DNA from: Pseudomonas guariconensis
GTDB taxonomy: Bacteria > Pseudomonadota > Gammaproteobacteria > Pseudomonadales > Pseudomonadaceae
DNA length: 42,307 nucleotides
Assembly (NCBI RefSeq): GCF_015680235.1
Contig: NZ_JADLJL010000040.1
Span: 1 to 42,307 of the forward strand
Reading direction: 5' to 3'
Part shown: piece by piece, positions 16,451 to 25,076 of the stretch
Position numbering within the stretch: the first letter of the stretch is position 1
Layout: each line of letters starts with the position of its first letter
Made by a program: the position numbers and the translations under genes
Notes under the pieces: generated by a model
The model's database searches: none
What the model saw: the letters and a program-made list of their open reading frames with translations, nothing else
Told to the model about the DNA's origin: nothing

Positions 16451-17842
16451 TTAGACGATGCCCGTGGCGTAGAACGTGGCGATGACCACGAAAACCGCCA
16501 GGGTCTTGATCAGGGTAATACCGAAAATGTCCTTGTAGGCTTCGCGATGGGTCAGCCCGGTGACGGCCAGCAAGGTGATCACCGCGCCGTTGTGCGGCAG
16601 GGTATCCATGCCGCCGCTGGCCATGGCGGCCACTCGGTGCAGCACGTCGAGGGGAATATTGGCGGCATGGGCGGCTGCGATGAAGCTCTCGCTCATGGCC
16701 GCAAGCGCAATGCTCATGCCACCGGATGCCGAGCCGGTGATACCTGCCAGCAGCGTGACGGTGATCGCTTCGTTGACCAGCGGATTGGGGATGGCCCGCA
16801 AAGCGTCGGCCAGTACCAGAAAACCGGGCAACGAGGCGATCACCGCGCCGAAGCCATACTCCGAAGCGGTGTTCATGGCCGCCAGCAGGGCGCCGCCGAC
16901 TGCGCTCTTGGTGCCCTCGGCCAGGCGCTGGCGGATGGCGCCGAAGGCACATACCAGCACCATCAGAATCCCCACCAGCAAGGCCGCCTGCACCGCCCAA
17001 ATGGCGGTCAGCTTGGCCACGTCGCTTTGTACCGGCGCGCCCATGCCCGGCAGTTGCAAGGTATGGCTGGCGCCGTACCACTGGGGGATCCAGTGGGTGA
17101 ATAGCAGGTTCATCACGCCTACCAGCACCAGCGGCGAGAGGGCCAGCCATGGGTTGGGCAAGGCCAGGTCGTCTGCGGTTTCCGGTTCGTTACGCAAGTC
17201 GTTGCCGTAGCCTTCGCCCGCGCGCTGGGCCTTGTTGCGCTGTCGACGCAGGTAGAGCATGCCGGCGCTGAACACGAACAGGGTGCCGATCAGCCCGAGC
17301 CAGGGTGCTGCCCAGGCGGTGGTGTTGAAGAACGTGCTGGGGATGATGTTCTGGATCTGCGGCGTACCGGGCAGGGCGTCCATGGTGAAGGAGAACGCGC
17401 CCAGGGCGATGGTGGCCGGGATCAGCCGCTTGGGGATGTCGCTCTGGCGGAACATCTCGGCGGCGAACGGGTAGACCGCGAACACCACGACGAACAGCGA
17501 CACCCCGCCATAGGTGAGCAGGGCGCATACCAGTACGATCACCAGCATGGCCTGGCGCGTGCCGAGCAAGCCGATGGCAGCGGCGACGATCGAGCGCGAG
17601 AAGCCTGACAGCTCGATGAGCTTGCCGAATACGGCACCGAGCAGGAACACCGGGAAATACAGCTTGATGAAGCCGACCATTTTCTCCATGAACACGCCTG
17701 TGAAGGCGGGCGCCACGGCGGCGGGGTCGGTGAGCAGGACGGCGCCGAGGGCGGCGATGGGGGCGAAGAGGATCACGCTGTAGCCACGGTAGGCGGCGAG
17801 CATCAGCAGTGCCAAGGCGGCGAGGGCGATGAGCACGGTCAT
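16451..17842 (-). CDS. GntP-family permease, probable 3-hydroxybutyrate uptake
   Basis: The 463-residue membrane protein has about twelve hydrophobic segments. The GntP/Gnt family is recognised by its N-terminal AYRGYSVILFAPIAALGAVL, the internal LPGTPQIQNIIPSTFF loop and the C-terminal GGMDTLPHNGAVITLLAVTG signature. GntP proteins are proton symporters for gluconate and related hydroxy acids. Its position directly before hbdH, under a sigma-54 promoter and beside a hydroxybutyrate-type activator gene, points to D-3-hydroxybutyrate as substrate (inference). GGAG lies about 8 bases before the ATG at 17842. Confidence 0.88.
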   Translation of the reverse strand: MTVLIALAALALLMLAAYRGYSVILFAPIAALGAVLLTDPAAVAPAFTGVFMEKMVGFIKLYFPVFLLGAVFGKLIELSGFSRSIVAAAIGLLGTRQAMLVIVLVCALLTYGGVSLFVVVFAVYPFAAEMFRQSDIPKRLIPATIALGAFSFTMDALPGTPQIQNIIPSTFFNTTAWAAPWLGLIGTLFVFSAGMLYLRRQRNKAQRAGEGYGNDLRNEPETADDLALPNPWLALSPLVLVGVMNLLFTHWIPQWYGASHTLQLPGMGAPVQSDVAKLTAIWAVQAALLVGILMVLVCAFGAIRQRLAEGTKSAVGGALLAAMNTASEYGFGAVIASLPGFLVLADALRAIPNPLVNEAITVTLLAGITGSASGGMSIALAAMSESFIAAAHAANIPLDVLHRVAAMASGGMDTLPHNGAVITLLAVTGLTHREAYKDIFGITLIKTLAVFVVIATFYATGIV

Positions 17843-17885
17843 CGGGGTGTCTCCAGGTCTTTGTTTTTATGATGGACAGGGAGAT

Positions 17886-17902
17886 AGCGGGAATCGTGCC
17901 AA
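17886..17902 (-). promoter_or_regulatory. Sigma-54 (-24/-12) promoter of the permease-hbdH operon
   Basis: On the minus strand the sequence is TTGGCACGATTCCCGCT. It keeps the invariant GG-N10-GC spacing and matches the TTGGCACG half of the consensus perfectly; the -12 half is CCCGCT instead of TTTGCT. The expected transcript start, about 12 bases on, falls near 17876, leaving a leader of some 33 bases before the ATG. The neighbouring sigma-54 activator gene supports the call. Confidence 0.85.
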
Positions 17903-17981
17903 AATTATAAGCGACTGATTTATAAGGATTTTATGCGCGACGAGGTCAGTTTTGTCTCTACATGGAGACCGAGGTGCCTGC

Positions 17982-18068
17982 ATCCCGGGCCAAGCCCGTT
18001 CCCACAAAGGAGGTTCGGGAAGTAGCGTAGCTCCCTGTAGGAGCGGCCTTGTGCCGCGATCGGGCGCA
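17982..18068. repeat. REP pair
   Basis: CCCGGGCCAAGCCCGTTCCC and TAGGAGCGGCCTTGTGCCGC are two REPs of different subtypes facing each other. They lie between the putative activator site and the sigma-54 promoter. Confidence 0.7.
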
Positions 18069-18079
18069 GCCCTCGCGCT

Positions 18080-18095
18080 GTCTACAACTGTAGAC
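18080..18095. promoter_or_regulatory. 16-bp dyad, candidate activator-binding site
   Basis: GTCTACA-AC-TGTAGAC is a perfect 7-bp inverted repeat with a 2-bp centre. It lies about 180 bp upstream of the -24 element at 17899, a normal distance for an enhancer-binding protein. It is just downstream of the activator gene's stop codon. A second palindrome, AGACTCGAGTCT, overlaps it at 18092-18103. No other symmetric site of this quality was seen in the gap. Confidence 0.5.
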
Positions 18096-18102
18096 TCGAG
18101 TC

Positions 18103-19500
18103 TCAAAGAATGGACGAAATGCCCAGCGCGACCATCTTCTTGTACAACGTCGACCGCCCCAACCCCAGCGCTTTCGCGGCCTGCGGCACGTTCCCCGCAC
18201 TGTCGGCCAGCGCATCGACAATCAACGTCCGCTCGAACGCCTCGCAGGCCTCCCGATACCCCTGGCGAGTCGCTCCGGTCGACGCCACCGGGCTCAAAGG
18301 CCCGAGTGCTTCGCGCACGTCCTCTACGCCCAAGCGTGAGCGGTCGGCCAACAAGGACGCCCGCTCCAGCACATTGCGCAGTTCGCGGATATTCCCCGGC
18401 CAGGCATGCCGTGCCAACAGCGCCTGGGCGTCGGGCTCGAGCTCGTACTGGCTGCCCAGCTCGGCGAGAATCGCCTCGCACAGCGCCGGCAGATCCTCCA
18501 GCCGTTCACGCAGCGCCGGCACCTGGATCGGCAATACATTGAGTCGGTAATACAGATCGGCACGGAAGGTGCCGCGTGCCATGGCCGCCTGCAGGTCGAT
18601 CGAGGTGGCCGCGATGATGCGTACATCGCTGCGCAGCATCTGGTTGGAGCCGACCGGCTCATACTCCTTTTCCTGCAATACCCGCAGCAATTTGCTTTGC
18701 AGGGCCAGCGGCATGTCGCCGATCTCATCGAGGAACAGGGTGCCTCCTTCAGCCAGTTGCAACTTGCCGCTGCGTCCCTTGCGATCGGCGCCGGTGAACG
18801 CGCCCGGCGCGGTACCGAAGAATTCGGCCTCCAGCAGCGTCTCTGGAATGGCGGCGCTGTTGATGCTGACGAAGGCTTTGTGCGCCCGTGGCGAGGCGGC
18901 ATGGATGGCGTGGGCCAGCAGTTCCTTGCCGGTGCCGGTCTCGCCCAGCAGCAATACCGGCGAGTCGCTGCCCGCGCCACGGCGGGCGCGGCGCTTGGCC
19001 TCCAGGCTAGCGGCACTGGTGCCGACGAATTGGGCGAAGCTGTACTTGGCCTGGCGTGCCTTTAGCTGCGAACGTGTCGAAGCCAGCTCCTGCTGCATGC
19101 TCGAATAGCGCTTGAGCAAAGGCGAGAGGCTGCGCAATTCATCGAACAGGGCAAAACCGATGGCCCCGATCAGCTCGCCGCGCTCATCGTGGATCGGCAG
19201 GCGCATTACCACCAACGGCTCGTTGGGCGTGTCGAGCATGTCCAGCAGGATCGGCCGCCCGTTGGTGACCACATCGCGCATCAGGCTACCGGGGATCACC
19301 GCCTCGCAGGGCTGGCCGATGGCGCTGGCCGCATCGGCCAGGCCAAAGCGCCGGGCATACCGCTCGTTCATCCAGACGATCCGCGCTTGGCGATCGACGA
19401 TCACCGTGCCTTCGCTGGATTGCTCGATGATCTCGAACAGCGAGCGGATCGCCAGTTGGCGGACCTTGGGGTAGTCCTTGAGGCTGTCGCTTTCTTGCAT
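18103..19500 (-). CDS. Sigma-54-dependent activator of hydroxybutyrate genes (HbcR-like)
   Basis: The 465-residue enhancer-binding protein has an N-terminal PAS domain (about 20-130, with IVDRQARIVWMNERYARRFG). The AAA+ domain carries Walker A GETGTGKE (186-193), the sigma-54 contact loop GAFTGA (233-238) and Walker B LFLDEI (255-260). A Fis-type helix-turn-helix lies at the end (AAKALGLGRSTLYKKMVALG). No receiver domain is present, so it probably senses a metabolite or redox state through PAS rather than a phosphate. It is located just upstream of the permease-hbdH operon and transcribed in the same direction; in P. aeruginosa the equivalent, HbcR, activates 3-hydroxybutyrate use. The recognition site may be the dyad at 18080-18095. 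Confidence 0.88.
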   Translation of the reverse strand: MQESDSLKDYPKVRQLAIRSLFEIIEQSSEGTVIVDRQARIVWMNERYARRFGLADAASAIGQPCEAVIPGSLMRDVVTNGRPILLDMLDTPNEPLVVMRLPIHDERGELIGAIGFALFDELRSLSPLLKRYSSMQQELASTRSQLKARQAKYSFAQFVGTSAASLEAKRRARRGAGSDSPVLLLGETGTGKELLAHAIHAASPRAHKAFVSINSAAIPETLLEAEFFGTAPGAFTGADRKGRSGKLQLAEGGTLFLDEIGDMPLALQSKLLRVLQEKEYEPVGSNQMLRSDVRIIAATSIDLQAAMARGTFRADLYYRLNVLPIQVPALRERLEDLPALCEAILAELGSQYELEPDAQALLARHAWPGNIRELRNVLERASLLADRSRLGVEDVREALGPLSPVASTGATRQGYREACEAFERTLIVDALADSAGNVPQAAKALGLGRSTLYKKMVALGISSIL

Positions 19501-19566
19501 GGGGCCGGGCCTTTGGAATGCGGTGGCAGGGATTATGGCTATAAGCGCTGCCTTTGTGAGAGCAGG

Positions 19567-20586
19567 CTATGCCCGCGGGTCGAACGCCTCGCGCAACGCA
19601 TCGCCGATGAACACCAGCAGCGAAAGAATCAGCGCCAGGGCAAAGAACGCCGTGAACCCCAGCCAAGGGGCCTCTAGGTGCTGCTTGCCCTGGGTCACCA
19701 ACTCGCCCAGGGAGGCACTGCCTGCCGGCATGCCGAAACCGAGGAAGTCCAGGGCTGTCAGGGTGGTGATGGCCCCGGTGAGCATGAAGGGCACATAGGT
19801 CAGGGTGGCGTTCATGGCGTTGGGCAGGATGTGCCGCAGCATCACCTGCCCATCCGACAACCCCAGGGCCCGCGCAGCTTTCACGTACTCCAGGTTGCGC
19901 CCACGGAGAAATTCGGCCCGCACCACATCCACCAGGGTCAACCAGGAAAACAGAGCCATGATCCCCAGCAACCACCAGAAATCCGGCTCGACGAAACCAC
20001 TGAGGATGATCAGCAGGTAAAGCACCGGTAGCCCCGACCAGACTTCCAGCAAACGCTGGCCGAGCAGGTCCACCCAACCGCCGTGGTAGCCCTGCAGGGC
20101 TCCGGCAGTTACGCCGATCAACACGCTGACCACGGTCAAGGCGAAGGCGAACAGCAGCGACACCCGCGTGCCATACAACACTCGCGCCAGTACATCGCGA
20201 CCCTGGTCATCGGTGCCCAGCCAATTGTGGGCACTCGGCGGGCTGGGCGTGGGCACCTGCAGGTCGTAGTTGGGCGTGTCGGCGCTGAACGGAATCGGCG
20301 CGAACAGCATCCAGCCACCCTGGCCTTCGATCAACTGGCGGACATAGGCGCTGCGGTAGTCCGGCTGGAAGGGCAGTTGGCCGCCGAACTGCTGCTCGGT
20401 GTAACGCTTGAGTGCCGGGGTATACAGCTCGCCTTTGTACGAGAGCAGCAGCGGCTTGTCGTTGGCCACCAGCTCCGCGCCCAGGCTCAACAGCACAATG
20501 CCGGTGAACAGCCACAGCGAGACCCAACCCAGGCGGTTGCGCCGGAAACACTGCAAGCGACGTCGAGCGACCGGGGAGAGCATCAA
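19567..20586 (-). CDS. yejE: ABC transporter permease, YejE-like
   Basis: The 339-residue inner-membrane protein has an N-terminal membrane segment, a large periplasmic loop (about 50-130, with KGELYTPALKRYTEQQFGGQ) and five C-terminal segments, the YejE/OppC layout. The EAA-type permease motif is RAEFLRGRNLEYVKAARALG followed by LSDGQVMLRHILPNAMNATL. It should form a heterodimer with YejB for peptide uptake. Its start overlaps the yejB stop by 4 bp, so translation is coupled. No ATPase gene (yejF) follows; the next gene is the sigma-54 activator, 66 bp downstream. Confidence 0.9.
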   Translation of the reverse strand: MMLSPVARRRLQCFRRNRLGWVSLWLFTGIVLLSLGAELVANDKPLLLSYKGELYTPALKRYTEQQFGGQLPFQPDYRSAYVRQLIEGQGGWMLFAPIPFSADTPNYDLQVPTPSPPSAHNWLGTDDQGRDVLARVLYGTRVSLLFAFALTVVSVLIGVTAGALQGYHGGWVDLLGQRLLEVWSGLPVLYLLIILSGFVEPDFWWLLGIMALFSWLTLVDVVRAEFLRGRNLEYVKAARALGLSDGQVMLRHILPNAMNATLTYVPFMLTGAITTLTALDFLGFGMPAGSASLGELVTQGKQHLEAPWLGFTAFFALALILSLLVFIGDALREAFDPRA

Positions 20587-21641
20587 TGTGCCCTCGCGTC
20601 GAAATCGATGCGTGGGTCGAGCAGGGTGTAGCCGAGGTCGCCGATCAGGCGGATCAACAAGCCGGCCAGGGTAAAGATGAACAGGGTGCCGAACACCACC
20701 GGGTAGTCCCGCGACACGGCCGCTTCATAGCTCATGCGCCCCAGGCCGTCGAGGGAGAAGATCACCTCGATCAGCAGCGAGCCTGCGAAGAATACCGTGA
20801 TCAGTGCCTGGGGCAGCCCGGCCAGGACCAACAGCATGGCATTGCGCAGCACATGACCGTAGAGCACCCGACGTTCGCTCAGGCCCTTGGCACGGGCGGT
20901 GACCACATACTGGCGGGATATCTCGTCGAGGAAGGCGTTCTTGGTCAGCAGCGTCAGGGTGGCGAAGCCGCCGATCACCAGGGCGCCGACCGGCAGTACC
21001 AGGTGCCAGAAATAGTCGGCCACCTTGCCCAGCACGCTGAGCTGGTCGAAGTCCTCCGAGACCAGGCCGCGCACCGGAAACCAGTTCAGCGAAGTGCCCC
21101 CGGCGAACAGCACGATCAACAGCAGGGCGAACAGGAACGACGGCAGGGCGTAGCCGACGACGATCAGGGCGCTGCTCCAGGCATCGAAGCGGCTGCCATG
21201 GCGCACGGCCTTGCGGATGCCCAAGGGGATCGACACCAGGTAAGTGATCAGCGTGGCCCAGAAGCCCAGCGACAGGGTCACCGGGAGTTTTTCCAGGATC
21301 AGGTCGGTGACCTTCGCGCCACGAAAGAAGCTCTGGCCGAAGTCCAGGCGGGCATATTGGCCGAGCATCAACCACAGGCGCTCAGGGGCAGACTTGTCGA
21401 AGCCATACTGGCGCTTGATTTCCTCGATCAACTTGGGGTCCAACCCCCGGCTCGCGCGGGACTCGCCATGCACCGTTTCGGCCCGCGCACCCGGCGCGCC
21501 ACCACCGAGGCCCTGCAAGCGCGCCACGGCTTGTTCTACCGGCCCGCCCGGGGCCGCCTGGACGATGGCGAAGTTGACCAGCAGGATCGCCAGCAAGGTG
21601 GGGATGATCAGCAGCAAGCGGCGCAGGATGTATGCCGTCAT
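20583..21641 (-). CDS. yejB: ABC transporter permease, YejB-like
   Basis: The 352-residue OppB-type permease begins MTAYILRRLLLIIPTLLAIL, the standard first segment. An inserted region follows (about 35-85) with GGAPGARAETVHGESRASRG, a family trait of YejB. The EAA motif lies in SRQYVVTARAKGLSERRVLY. About six membrane segments are expected. It overlaps yejA by 4 bp and yejE by 4 bp, so the three genes form one coupled operon for oligopeptide-type uptake. In E. coli and Salmonella YejABEF imports microcin C and short peptides. Confidence 0.9.
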   Translation of the reverse strand: MTAYILRRLLLIIPTLLAILLVNFAIVQAAPGGPVEQAVARLQGLGGGAPGARAETVHGESRASRGLDPKLIEEIKRQYGFDKSAPERLWLMLGQYARLDFGQSFFRGAKVTDLILEKLPVTLSLGFWATLITYLVSIPLGIRKAVRHGSRFDAWSSALIVVGYALPSFLFALLLIVLFAGGTSLNWFPVRGLVSEDFDQLSVLGKVADYFWHLVLPVGALVIGGFATLTLLTKNAFLDEISRQYVVTARAKGLSERRVLYGHVLRNAMLLVLAGLPQALITVFFAGSLLIEVIFSLDGLGRMSYEAAVSRDYPVVFGTLFIFTLAGLLIRLIGDLGYTLLDPRIDFDARAH

Positions 21642-23479
21642 GGGGTGGCCTTCAGGCGCTCGGCCATCTGCTCATTGGTCAGCGGTGTCGGGCTGATTTC
21701 CCACCAGGTGTCCAGACCCTCGTCGTAGGCAGCTTGCACCTTGGGCAAGCCGAAGCGGTTCCACCAGACCGTGGAACTGCCCGGTGGGTAGTAATTGGGG
21801 ATCCAGTAGTAGTTCCACTGCAGCACTCGGTCCAGGGCATGGGCGTGGTGCAGCATGTCGGCTTGGGTTTCGGCGCGTACCAGCCCATCGAGCAAGGTGT
21901 CCACGGCCGGGTCGCGCAGCACCATGAGGTTGTTCGAGCCAGGGTCCTTGGCGGCGGCCGAGCCGAAGTAGTTGTACAGCTCGGCGCCAGGCGAGAGGGT
22001 CACCGGGTAGCCGGTGACGATCATGTCGTAGTCGCGCGCCATCAGGCGGTTGACGTACTGGGCCGAGTCGACGTTGCGGATGTTCAGGGTAATGCCGATT
22101 TGCGCCAGGTTGCGCTTCCAGGGCAGCAGCAGGCGCTCCAGGCCCGCCTGGCCATTGAGAAAGGTAAAACTCAGAGGCTCGCCCGCGGCATTCACCAGGC
22201 GGTCGTCCTGTGGATGCCAGCCGGCCGCTTGCAGCAGGGCCAGGGCCTGCAACTGCTGGGGACGGATGATGCCCGAACCATCGGTCACCGGCGCCTGGTA
22301 GACCTGGGTGAAGACTTCGTCCGGCACCTGGCCGCGCAGCGGCTCGAGCAGCTTAAGCTCGGCGGCATCAGGCAACTGGCGCGCCGCCAGCGGGGTATTG
22401 GAAAACACGCTCTGCTGGCGGATGTACAGGTTGCGCATCATCTGCCGGTTGCTCCATTCGAAGTCCCAAAGCATGGCCAGGGCCTGGCGCACGCGGCGGT
22501 CGTGGAACACTGGCCGCTCCAGGTTGAATACGAAGCCCTGGGCGGTCTGGGGCTTGGCCGGGCCCAAGTGCGCCCGTTGCAGGCGGCCGTCATCCAGGGC
22601 GTCGCCGTTGTAGCCGAGCGTGAATGCAGTGGCGGAGAATTCACGGTTGTAGTCATAGCCACCGCCACGCAGCACCTGACGGGCCACCTCGGTGTCGCCG
22701 AAGTATTCGATGCGGATGCGCGCGAAATTGTAGCGGCCGCGGCTGGCAGGCAGGTCCCGGGCCCACCAGGTCGGGTCGCGCTCGAAGGTGATGCTGCGAC
22801 CGTTGTCGATCCGCGCGATGCGATAGGGGCCACTGCCCACCGGTGTGTCGAAGCCTGCGCCATTGGCGAAGTCGCGCCGCTGCCAGTCATGTTCGGGTAG
22901 TACCGGCAGGCTGGCCAGGTCCAGGGGCAGGGTGCGGCCGTGGGGTTGCCTGAAGTCGAAGCGCACCGTGCGTGGGCCTTCAACCACCACGGCGGCGACG
23001 TCGGCGAACTGGGTGCGATAGCGCAGGCTGCCCTTGCTCATCAACAGCTCGAAGGTAAAGCGCACGTCTTCGGCGCGTACCGGCTTGCCATCGGCGAAGG
23101 TGGCCTTGGGGGCGATCTCGACGCGCAACCAGGCATCGTCGGGGCCGCGCTCCATGCGTCGGGCGACCAGGCCATAGACGGTATAGGGCTCGTCGAACGA
23201 GCGCACCGCCAGCGGGGCGTAGAGCCAGCCATCGACTTCGCTGACGCCGATGCCCTTGTCGATATACGGCAGGATATGGTCGAACTGGCCAATCTCCAGG
23301 GCCGAGCGCCGCAGGGTACCGCCCTTGGGGGCGTCGGGGTTGACGTAGTCGAAATGGCGGAAGGAGGCGGGGTAGCGCGGGGCTTCACCATAGACGGTGA
23401 GGGCGTGGGTGGGCGCGGCGTGGCTGGTCGAGGGCAGGCCGAGGAACCAGACGATGCACCAGGCTATCGAGCGACGCAT
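21638..23479 (-). CDS. yejA: Peptide-binding periplasmic protein, YejA-like
   Basis: The 613-residue family-5 solute-binding protein has a signal peptide at its N-terminus (MRRSIAWCIVWFLGLPSTSH, cleavage near HAA). The mature start HALTVYGEAPRYPASFRHFD, followed by YVNPDAPKGG, is characteristic of YejA. The longer frame to 23599 reads through a REP and is rejected. The REP ends directly at the start codon and leaves only a poor ribosome site (CGGGG), which could lower expression. It should deliver peptides to the YejBE permease. Confidence 0.88.
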   Translation of the reverse strand: MRRSIAWCIVWFLGLPSTSHAAPTHALTVYGEAPRYPASFRHFDYVNPDAPKGGTLRRSALEIGQFDHILPYIDKGIGVSEVDGWLYAPLAVRSFDEPYTVYGLVARRMERGPDDAWLRVEIAPKATFADGKPVRAEDVRFTFELLMSKGSLRYRTQFADVAAVVVEGPRTVRFDFRQPHGRTLPLDLASLPVLPEHDWQRRDFANGAGFDTPVGSGPYRIARIDNGRSITFERDPTWWARDLPASRGRYNFARIRIEYFGDTEVARQVLRGGGYDYNREFSATAFTLGYNGDALDDGRLQRAHLGPAKPQTAQGFVFNLERPVFHDRRVRQALAMLWDFEWSNRQMMRNLYIRQQSVFSNTPLAARQLPDAAELKLLEPLRGQVPDEVFTQVYQAPVTDGSGIIRPQQLQALALLQAAGWHPQDDRLVNAAGEPLSFTFLNGQAGLERLLLPWKRNLAQIGITLNIRNVDSAQYVNRLMARDYDMIVTGYPVTLSPGAELYNYFGSAAAKDPGSNNLMVLRDPAVDTLLDGLVRAETQADMLHHAHALDRVLQWNYYWIPNYYPPGSSTVWWNRFGLPKVQAAYDEGLDTWWEISPTPLTNEQMAERLKATP

Positions 23480-23481
23480 GC

Positions 23482-23578
23482 CCCGGTGGGAACGGGCTTG
23501 CCCCGCGATAGCGGCAGAGGCGGCAACAGTGTCGCCCCTGCTGGCGCAATCGCGGGGCAAGCCCGCTCCCACAGGGGG
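23482..23578. repeat. REP pair in inverted orientation
   Basis: GGGAACGGGCTTGCCCCGCG and CAATCGCGGGGCAAGCCCGC face each other between the parvulin gene and yejA. The inner edge touches the yejA start codon. Confidence 0.85.
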
Positions 23579-23606
23579 GAGGCGGGCGGACAGGGCCAAG
23601 TCAGGC

Positions 23607-23888
23607 TCAGTCCTGGCGGCTGGTCACTTCCAACAGGTGGTAGCCGAACTGGGTCTTGACCGGGCCTTGCACGGTGTTGACCGGGGCGCTGAACACGACG
23701 GTGTCGAACTCCTTGACCATCTGGCCCGGGCCGAACGAGCCCAGGTCGCCGCCCTGACGGCTGGATGGGCAGGTGGAGTTGGCCTTGGCGACTTCGGCGA
23801 AGTCGGCACCGGCTTCGATCTGTGCTTTGAGCTCGTTGCACTTCTCTTCGGTGCTGACCAGGATGTGGCGGGCAGTGGCACGTGCCAT
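23607..23888 (-). CDS. ppiC: Stand-alone parvulin peptidyl-prolyl isomerase
   Basis: The 93-residue cytoplasmic PPIase begins MARATARHILVSTEEKCNEL. The core NSTCPSSRQGGDLGSFGPGQ and the C-terminal FGYHLLEVTSRQD identify a PpiC/Par10-type enzyme. It is closer to the E. coli PpiC pattern (AKKHSxCPSGKRGGDLGEF..) than to other families. It lies between yejA and the DAHP synthase gene, all on the minus strand, with REPs on its 3' side. It shares roughly half its residues with the parvulin at 12730 by eye. Confidence 0.92.
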   Translation of the reverse strand: MARATARHILVSTEEKCNELKAQIEAGADFAEVAKANSTCPSSRQGGDLGSFGPGQMVKEFDTVVFSAPVNTVQGPVKTQFGYHLLEVTSRQD

Positions 23889-23966
23889 GGGAAGGGTACT
23901 CCTTGGGTGAAAAAGGCAAGCCTAGCGCACTTGTCCGGGGTATGTCTCGCCAGGCTTGCACCGTGC

Positions 23967-25028
23967 TCACAAACGCTCGGCCGCGCGTCGCAACAGTGCC
24001 TCGGTCGAGTCCCAGCCCAGGCAGCCGTCGGTGATCGACACGCCGTATTTCAACGGGCCTTTGCCCAGCGCCTGGCAGCCGTCGAATAGGTGGCCTTCGA
24101 GCATCATGCCGATGATCGAGCGGTCGCCCTGCAGGCGTTGCTCCAATACATCCTCGAACACCGCAGGCTGGCGGGCCGGGTCTTTGCCGCTGTTGGCGTG
24201 GCTGCAGTCGACCATGATGCGCGCGGTCAAGCCGGCCTTGGCAAGCCCCTGGCGGGCCTGGGCGAGGCTTGCGGCATCGTAGTTGGGGCCCTGGTGACCG
24301 CCGCGCAGAACCAGGTGGGTATCGGCGTTGCCGAAGGTCTCGATGATCGCCGGGTGGCCTTGGGCGTCCATGCCGAAGTGGCGGTGTGGATGGGCGGCGC
24401 TGCGCATGGCGTCGCAGGCGATGCCGACGCCACCGTCGGTGCCGTTCTTGAAGCCCACCGGGAGCTCCAGGCCGCTGACCATCTCGCGATGGATCTGCGA
24501 CTCGGTGGTACGTGCGCCGATGGCGGCCCAGCCCAGCAGGTCGTCGAAGTAGCCGGCGGCCATCGGCTGCAGCAGCTCGGTGGCGACCGGCAGGCCACGC
24601 TCGATCATGCCCAGCATCAGCCCGCGGGACAGGGCGATACCCCCGTGCATGTCGTCGCTGCCGTCCAGGTGCGGGTCGTAGGCCAGGCCTTTCCAGCCCA
24701 CCGTGGTGCGCGGCTTTTCGACATAGGCGCGCATCACCAGCAGCAGCTTGTCATCCACTTCGCGGCTTAGGGCGGCCAGGCGGTCTGCGTATTCGAGCGC
24801 CGAGCGCGGGTCGTGGAGCGAGCATGGGCCGACCACCACCAGCAGGCGTGGGTCGAGGCCTTCGAGGATGGCGCGTATGGCCTGGCGATGGTGCTGGACT
24901 TGCTGGGCGAGGGCACTGCTCAGTGGCATTTGCTGCTTGAGCAGATGCGGGCTTGGCAAGCGTTGGCTGACGGCGGTGTTGGCAGCCTGGGGCTGGGTCA
25001 GGGGCAGGGCGAGGTTCGATGATTGCAT
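23967..25028 (-). CDS. 3-deoxy-7-phosphoheptulonate (DAHP) synthase
   Basis: This 353-residue class-I DAHP synthase (AroF/G/H type) condenses phosphoenolpyruvate and erythrose-4-phosphate, the first step of aromatic amino-acid synthesis. Typical motifs are LVVVGPCSLHDPRSALEYAD near residue 64, RAYVEKPRTTVGWKGL, GARTTESQIHRE, and the metal-site stretch RIMVDCSHANSGKDPARQ. The N-terminal extension of about 45 residues fits feedback-sensitive enzymes; which amino acid inhibits it cannot be told here. AGGGA is a modest ribosome site. The gene is preceded by an unusual leader: two short peptides with aromatic codons and a terminator between them (25077-25487). I therefore infer attenuation by aromatic amino acids. 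It is cytoplasmic. It may be AroF-like, but the paralogue letter is uncertain. Confidence 0.93.
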   Translation of the reverse strand: MQSSNLALPLTQPQAANTAVSQRLPSPHLLKQQMPLSSALAQQVQHHRQAIRAILEGLDPRLLVVVGPCSLHDPRSALEYADRLAALSREVDDKLLLVMRAYVEKPRTTVGWKGLAYDPHLDGSDDMHGGIALSRGLMLGMIERGLPVATELLQPMAAGYFDDLLGWAAIGARTTESQIHREMVSGLELPVGFKNGTDGGVGIACDAMRSAAHPHRHFGMDAQGHPAIIETFGNADTHLVLRGGHQGPNYDAASLAQARQGLAKAGLTARIMVDCSHANSGKDPARQPAVFEDVLEQRLQGDRSIIGMMLEGHLFDGCQALGKGPLKYGVSITDGCLGWDSTEALLRRAAERL

Positions 25029-25050
25029 GGCGTATTTCCCTGGGCGGACG

Positions 25051-25066
25051 GCGGGTTCAAGCCCGC
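25051..25066 (-). promoter_or_regulatory. Hairpin between the second leader peptide and the DAHP synthase gene
   Basis: On the minus strand GCGGG-CTTGAA-CCCGC forms a 5-bp stem. It lies between the leader-2 stop codon and the ribosome site of the synthase gene, a place where it could couple translation of the two. Confidence 0.35.
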
Positions 25067-25076
25067 GCGGTCGGCC

